In this document: positions 33,511 through 36,180 of the stretch, one piece after another
Layout of the letters: every line of letters begins with the position of its first letter
How positions within the stretch are numbered: the first letter of the stretch is position 1
From: Mycolicibacter engbaekii
Lineage (GTDB): Bacteria; Actinomycetota; Actinomycetes; Mycobacteriales; Mycobacteriaceae
DNA length: 36,180 nucleotides
Assembly (NCBI RefSeq): GCF_002101585.1
Contig: NZ_LQOT01000079.1
Location: 1 to 36,180 of the forward strand
Reading direction: 5' to 3'
Program-made: the position numbers and the translations under genes
The notes under the pieces: generated by a model
Database searches by the model: none
What the model was told of the DNA's origin: nothing
The model's input: the letters and a program-made list of their open reading frames with translations, nothing else

Positions 33511-33553
33511 GTCGGGCTGACAGGATTTGAACCTGCGACCACTTGACCCCCAG
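33511..33553 (-). repeat. Right att copy: 3' half of tRNA-Pro (GGG)
   Basis: Identical over 43 bases to 4232-4274. On the minus strand it reads from the anticodon loop to the acceptor end and here is followed by CCA. The sequence after 33553 does not supply the 5' half: no matching anticodon stem, D arm or acceptor strand is seen. So no intact tRNA-Pro is present at this end either, and the complete gene must lie outside the window. Confidence 0.85.
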
Positions 33554-33635
33554 CTATGCCTCTCGCGTTTCAGCGTATACCGGCGGACACTACTTCCCAG
33601 CTCGAATACCTTCACGGGCATCAGCGGACACCTGC

Positions 33636-33666
33636 GGTTGTCGCCTGGTTGTCGTCAAGGTTGTCG
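33636..33666 (+). repeat. Three GGTTGTCG direct repeats outside the right att copy
   Basis: GGTTGTCG occurs at 33636-33643, 33647-33654 and 33659-33666, eleven and twelve bases apart. This is the layout of integrase arm sites but with a sequence unlike the island's own repeats. It suggests that a second integrated element starts just right of the island. The gap 33339-33735 otherwise holds only the att copy and the arm-like repeats, with no gene that I can support. Confidence 0.5.
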
Positions 33667-33735
33667 TCACAGCGCACCGAACATGCCGCGTTAAATCAAC
33701 TCCCCCACAACATGTTTCAGTGCTAATCTGCCCGC

Positions 33736-33903
33736 ATGAACAGCACCGGGGATCAACTTGACGCCATCACTCACGCCGCCGCCCTCTGGCGGGCCAACGA
33801 CCGAGCCGCCGGGCCAGCAATGTTCGCTGTGTATGCGGCCGGCGGGAGCGCCGACATGCAAGCCGCGCTACTGCTCGGCGGCGCCAACAACGTCGGCCGT
33901 TGA
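33736..33903 (+). CDS. Small unknown protein, 55 residues
   Basis: ATG at 33736 to TGA at 33903. The product starts MNSTGDQLDAITHAAALW and ends GGANNVGR; it is rich in Ala and probably helical. Support comes from a second, similar open frame at 33974-34133 (QLGAITTAAAML against QLDAITHAAALW, both ending in GR), which shows that the reading frame has been conserved. No clear ribosome-binding site. Family unknown. It may be carried by the element to the right of the island. Confidence 0.5.
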   Translation: MNSTGDQLDAITHAAALWRANDRAAGPAMFAVYAAGGSADMQAALLLGGANNVGR

Positions 33904-33973
33904 GAGACCCGGCCGCCGGTGACCGCCATCGAGGCTGCGAAGCGGCGACCGCTAACTCCGCGTGGCCCCCAGG

Positions 33974-34133
33974 ATGACCACCAAAGCCGTCCGGCCAACT
34001 CGGCGCAATCACCACGGCGGCGGCCATGCTGCGCGCCGGCGACCCAGCCGCCGCAGCCTCCGTCACCACACTCGGCCCAGCCGACGCTGGGGCGGCCCTG
34101 CGGCTGGCCGGGGTCGTCACCGATGGTCGGTAG
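33974..34133 (+). pseudogene. Frameshifted copy of the preceding small gene
   Basis: From the ATG at 33974 the frame starts MTTKAVR. Removing one C from GGCCAAC gives QLGAITTAAAMLRAGDPAAA and then TTLGPADAGAALRLAGVVTDGR to a TAG at 34131-34133, about 52 residues. This parallels the gene at 33736 in length, start and end. As written the frame is broken. The two look like an old tandem duplication. Confidence 0.45.
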
Positions 34134-34169
34134 AGTGCCAGCGGCGCTAGATGAAGACTAGGGGTTCAA

Positions 34170-34427
34170 ATGGCACAGCAAGTTAAATGCGCTGTCTGTC
34201 ACAAAAATTTCACGTTGGAAAATGGCGAAGATATCCCACAGCACGTCAGACGGCTAACCGGAAAATCATGCGAGGGCGTCGATTTCAAACCGATACGGGG
34301 CGTCCCTGACCCTCGGCCCAAGAAACTGCCGGACATCCCCAAGAAAAAACTACCGGACAGCAAGGAAGACCGCGAGATTAGCCTCAGGTGGAACGTTGGA
34401 GCGCCTGGAACCGGCCGCCGTCGCTAA
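34170..34427 (+). CDS. Small Cys/His protein, possible zinc binder
   Basis: An 85-residue protein. The first half has CAVCHKNF (CxxC), then HVRRLTGKSC with His and Cys at zinc-finger-like spacing. The second half is Lys/Pro-rich, repeating KKLPD three times (KKLPDIPKKKLPDSK), probably disordered, and ends in a basic tail. The ATG at 34170 is preceded by AGGGG. The base composition is lower in GC than the neighbours, which suggests transfer. Function unknown; a nucleic-acid-binding role is only a guess. Confidence 0.6.
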   Translation: MAQQVKCAVCHKNFTLENGEDIPQHVRRLTGKSCEGVDFKPIRGVPDPRPKKLPDIPKKKLPDSKEDREISLRWNVGAPGTGRRR

Positions 34428-34452
34428 CTCCGAGGATTAGCCATCGACCTGG

Positions 34453-34728
34453 TTAAGAAGGCCGACCCGTGATCCGACAAACCATAATGTCGGGCGGACC
34501 TTCGATCACCCACGGCGCGCCGCCGCCGTCCACCGGGCCAGACCTCAATCTGTGGATCTGTTTGTAACTGCCGTCTTCCTGTTGTGTTGCACTGAATTCA
34601 GCAGCCTCGACGCGGAACAGCTGCTCCCCGTTGCCGCGGTCCACGACCAACGTGTAGCCGGGCTGCACCTCCCCGATCGGGATCATCTGTCTGTCATATG
34701 TCATGAAGCTAAGGCTAGAAGCTGGCAT
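34453..34728 (-). CDS. Small unknown protein
   Basis: About 91 residues from the ATG at 34728, which has GGGGAG ten bases before it; a GTG at 34734 and an ATG at 34704 are alternatives. The product looks like a small beta barrel: MIPIGEVQPGYTLVVDRGNG, then QLFRVEAAEFSATQQEDGS, IHRLRSG and WVIEGPPDIMVCRI. No signal peptide and no enzyme motif are visible. It converges with the Cys/His gene, 25 bases apart. Family not recognised. Confidence 0.5.
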   Translation of the reverse strand: MPASSLSFMTYDRQMIPIGEVQPGYTLVVDRGNGEQLFRVEAAEFSATQQEDGSYKQIHRLRSGPVDGGGAPWVIEGPPDIMVCRITGRPS

Positions 34729-34844
34729 CCGCACGTCGCTCCCCGGCTCGCCGTCTAACCCCTAAATTTGGGCACGCGACATTCGCCCTAGCCGGTTACT
34801 ACCGGTATCGTGACATCGTTGTAACTCGACCAGGAGGTGACCCG

Positions 34845-35606
34845 TTGGCAAACCAGGCACCTGATGCATTAATGGTCCCCCCTGGCTACCCGTGCTCTAC
34901 CTTCTTCGTCGATGAGAGCGCAGCCCGCGCGAGCAGCGGATCGTTCTTCGTAGTGGGTGCCGTGAAACTACGCAAGCCAGGCAAACTCTTGCGGGCAATC
35001 GAAGATATCCGCGACAAGTTCTCGCATGACAGCGAGTTCAAGTTCACCCGCATTTCAAGAGGAAAGCTAACGACTTACTACAAAGTGATCGACGCCCTCG
35101 AAGATTCCGACGCACATATCACGGCGTGTGTCGTTGATCGCTCGAAAGATCCCAACCCCTTTAACTGTCGAGACCCCGAATGGATGGTCCACGCACGCAT
35201 CACAGCAAAGCTCCTTATCGGTAGCCTCAACTCACGGGAGCTAGCTAGTGCAGTACTCGACAGGAGGACTACGCCAGCAGGGATCGCCTTTGACGACACT
35301 GTGAGATCCATGGTTAACCAGCGCCTTCGCAGTGTCGGGCTGGTATCAGCAATATGTGCCGATTCCGTCTGCACTGACGGACTTCAACTAGCCGATCTGG
35401 TCGCTGGCGCAGTCGCACACCAGCGACGCGCCGACTCATCAGCAAACAGCCATAAAGGTCGAGTGGCAGCGCGCTTGGCCGCTGCGTTCGGCGTCGACAC
35501 GTTCGGTTCAGATCAACGGACCGACCGCGTGAACGTCCTAACCCACGGTAGTCGCCACCACGCACCAGACGCCCCGATAGTTGAGTTGCGACACGCCGCG
35601 CGGTAG
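34845..35606 (+). CDS. DUF3800 family protein
   Basis: A 253-residue protein. The start is a TTG at 34845 with an ideal AGGAGGTGA four bases upstream, which decides the start. Residues 19-40 (STFFVDESAARASSGSFFVVGAV) are the DUF3800 opening, in which the Asp-Glu pair belongs to an RNase H-like fold. Later acidic residues (ACVVDRSKD, and DGLQLADLVAGAVAH near 180-195) fit the conserved C-terminal LQ.AD motif. DUF3800 proteins are common in phages, islands and defence loci and may be nucleases; their role is not firmly known. GC content is low for the window. It lies right of the island and may belong to the adjacent element. Confidence 0.82.
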   Translation: MANQAPDALMVPPGYPCSTFFVDESAARASSGSFFVVGAVKLRKPGKLLRAIEDIRDKFSHDSEFKFTRISRGKLTTYYKVIDALEDSDAHITACVVDRSKDPNPFNCRDPEWMVHARITAKLLIGSLNSRELASAVLDRRTTPAGIAFDDTVRSMVNQRLRSVGLVSAICADSVCTDGLQLADLVAGAVAHQRRADSSANSHKGRVAARLAAAFGVDTFGSDQRTDRVNVLTHGSRHHAPDAPIVELRHAAR

Positions 35607-35614
35607 CGTGGTGT

Positions 35615-35672
35615 TTGCGGTAAGAGCTTCGGGCTCTCAGCCGTGCGTTGTGGTAAGAGCTTCGGGCTCTCA
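35615..35672 (+). repeat. Two copies of a 25-bp hairpin repeat, 33 bp apart
   Basis: Positions 35615-35639 and 35648-35672 differ at one base. Each contains AGAGC, a TTCGG loop and GCTCT, a short stem with a UUCG-type loop that would be stable in RNA. They start nine bases after the DUF3800 stop. A tandem terminator, an RNA-binding site or part of a small RNA are all possible. Confidence 0.65.
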
Positions 35673-35687
35673 ACTGCAAGGCGAACA

Positions 35688-35754
35688 GGTGGGATAGAAC
35701 CCACCGAACACACAAACTCTGCACGGGCGTCGAGGTCATCCTCGGCGCCCGTGC
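35688..35754. terminator. Two strong hairpins between convergent genes
   Basis: GGTGGG at 35688-35693 pairs with CCCACC at 35700-35705. Then GCACGGGCGTCGAGG at 35721-35735 pairs over 15 positions (one T-G pair) with the arm ending at 35754, around a TCAT loop. The place between convergent genes favours termination, without a T run. Together with the repeats just upstream it could instead be a structured RNA. Positions 35755-35930 show nothing that I can support. Confidence 0.5.
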
Positions 35755-35930
35755 GCTTGTTCAACCTGCCCCCCAGGCGCCAGCACCCATAACGTCCCAG
35801 CGGCGCCACGCCAACTGTGTTGGATCGGCAGCCGTCGAACGTTCCGCCCTGGACCGGAGTCAGCTCAGCCCGAAGCGCGGCATTCCCCACGGCCAGTGTG
35901 GCGCTGATAGGAACGGCATGGCAGCCGCCG

Positions 35931-36180
35931 TCATATACCCAACATGTCGATCAAGCCGTGCTTCGGCACATCAGCCGGCACCGCCCGGTCACCTGACAGC
36001 AGCACCCAGCCGGGCCGCGCACCGGGCACATACCGGGACGGCAACACCACCTCGGCGCCAGCCTCAACCCCAGTGGCTGTGACAGCCTGACTTGGCCCCG
36101 GGTGGACGGTTTGAAGTGGCTCCACCTGTGTGGTCGCGGGTGTGCTGTTGTGACGGTCTGATCTGGCCCCGTCTTCACGA
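35931..36180 (-). CDS. C-terminal part of an unknown protein, cut by the window edge
   Basis: The minus-strand frame is open from the right window edge to a stop at 35931, at least 82 residues. The end reads ATGVEAGAEVVLPSRYVPG, then WVLLSGDRAVPADVPKHGLIDMLGI, which looks like a genuine small beta-rich domain preceded by a Thr/Pro-rich linker. A short form could start at the GTG at 36125. No family is recognised. Composition and lack of internal stops support coding, but evidence is thin. Confidence 0.45.
   Translation of the reverse strand, partial: REDGARSDRHNSTPATTQVEPLQTVHPGPSQAVTATGVEAGAEVVLPSRYVPGARPGWVLLSGDRAVPADVPKHGLIDMLGI

Noticed and set aside
4232..33553. Complete prophage
   Set aside because: There are no capsid, portal, terminase, tail or lysis genes. 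The rep-xis-int tail fits an actinobacterial integrative element.
1..36180. CRISPR array
   Set aside because: No series of regularly spaced repeats with unique spacers and no cas genes. The short repeats near the att copies and at 35615 are too few.

Overview
The window is high-GC actinobacterial DNA, most likely from a slow-growing Mycobacterium. The evidence is an IS3-family element very close to IS6110 in its ends and OrfA sequence, a decayed Gly/Asn-rich PE_PGRS-type remnant, a DUF2510 membrane protein, a short lipoprotein, frequent GTG/TTG starts and ATGA/GTGA gene overlaps. The species cannot be fixed from sequence reading alone.

Layout. Positions 1-4231 are host or older mobile DNA: an interrupted IS6110-like element, three small exported or membrane proteins, a PE_PGRS remnant and a broken integrase. 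Positions 4232-33553 form a genomic island of about 29.3 kb. It is bounded by two identical 43-bp copies of the 3' half of a tRNA-Pro (GGG) gene, with paired GGTCCCA arm-like repeats just inside each end. Its right end keeps the tail of a mobile-element backbone typical of actinobacterial integrative elements: the C-terminus of a replication initiator, an excisionase-like HTH protein and a tyrosine integrase. An intact IS3-family element cuts off the rest of that backbone. Positions 33554-36180 hold small unknown genes, a DUF3800 protein and strong hairpins. They also hold a second kind of arm-like repeat, which suggests several elements have accumulated at one tRNA site.

Cargo. The island looks like a defence island. 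Its core is a tight operon (8631-25140, perhaps to 29243). It encodes a 1711-residue DEAD/DEAH helicase with a DUF1998-type cysteine cluster and a C-terminal Vsr-like nuclease fold (most like DruE of Druantia), a SNF2 helicase (like DrmD of DISARM), a 1370-residue Eco57I-type adenine methyltransferase (like DrmMI), a UvrD-family helicase with a ParE/RelE-like N-terminal module, and a DUF262/HNH (GmrSD-type) nuclease. This mixes parts of Druantia, DISARM and type IV restriction in one transcription unit and is the main discovery candidate. Around it lie an HTH antitoxin facing a HigB-type toxin tail to tail, a PD-(D/E)XK nuclease overlapping a HEPN-like gene, another HEPN-like protein, and an Abi_C protein next to the attachment site.

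Caveat. Five coding sequences in the window (three in the cargo, one integrase remnant, one small gene) are each restored by removing a single base in a short C run. They may be real decay or homopolymer overcalls in the assembly; raw reads would decide.
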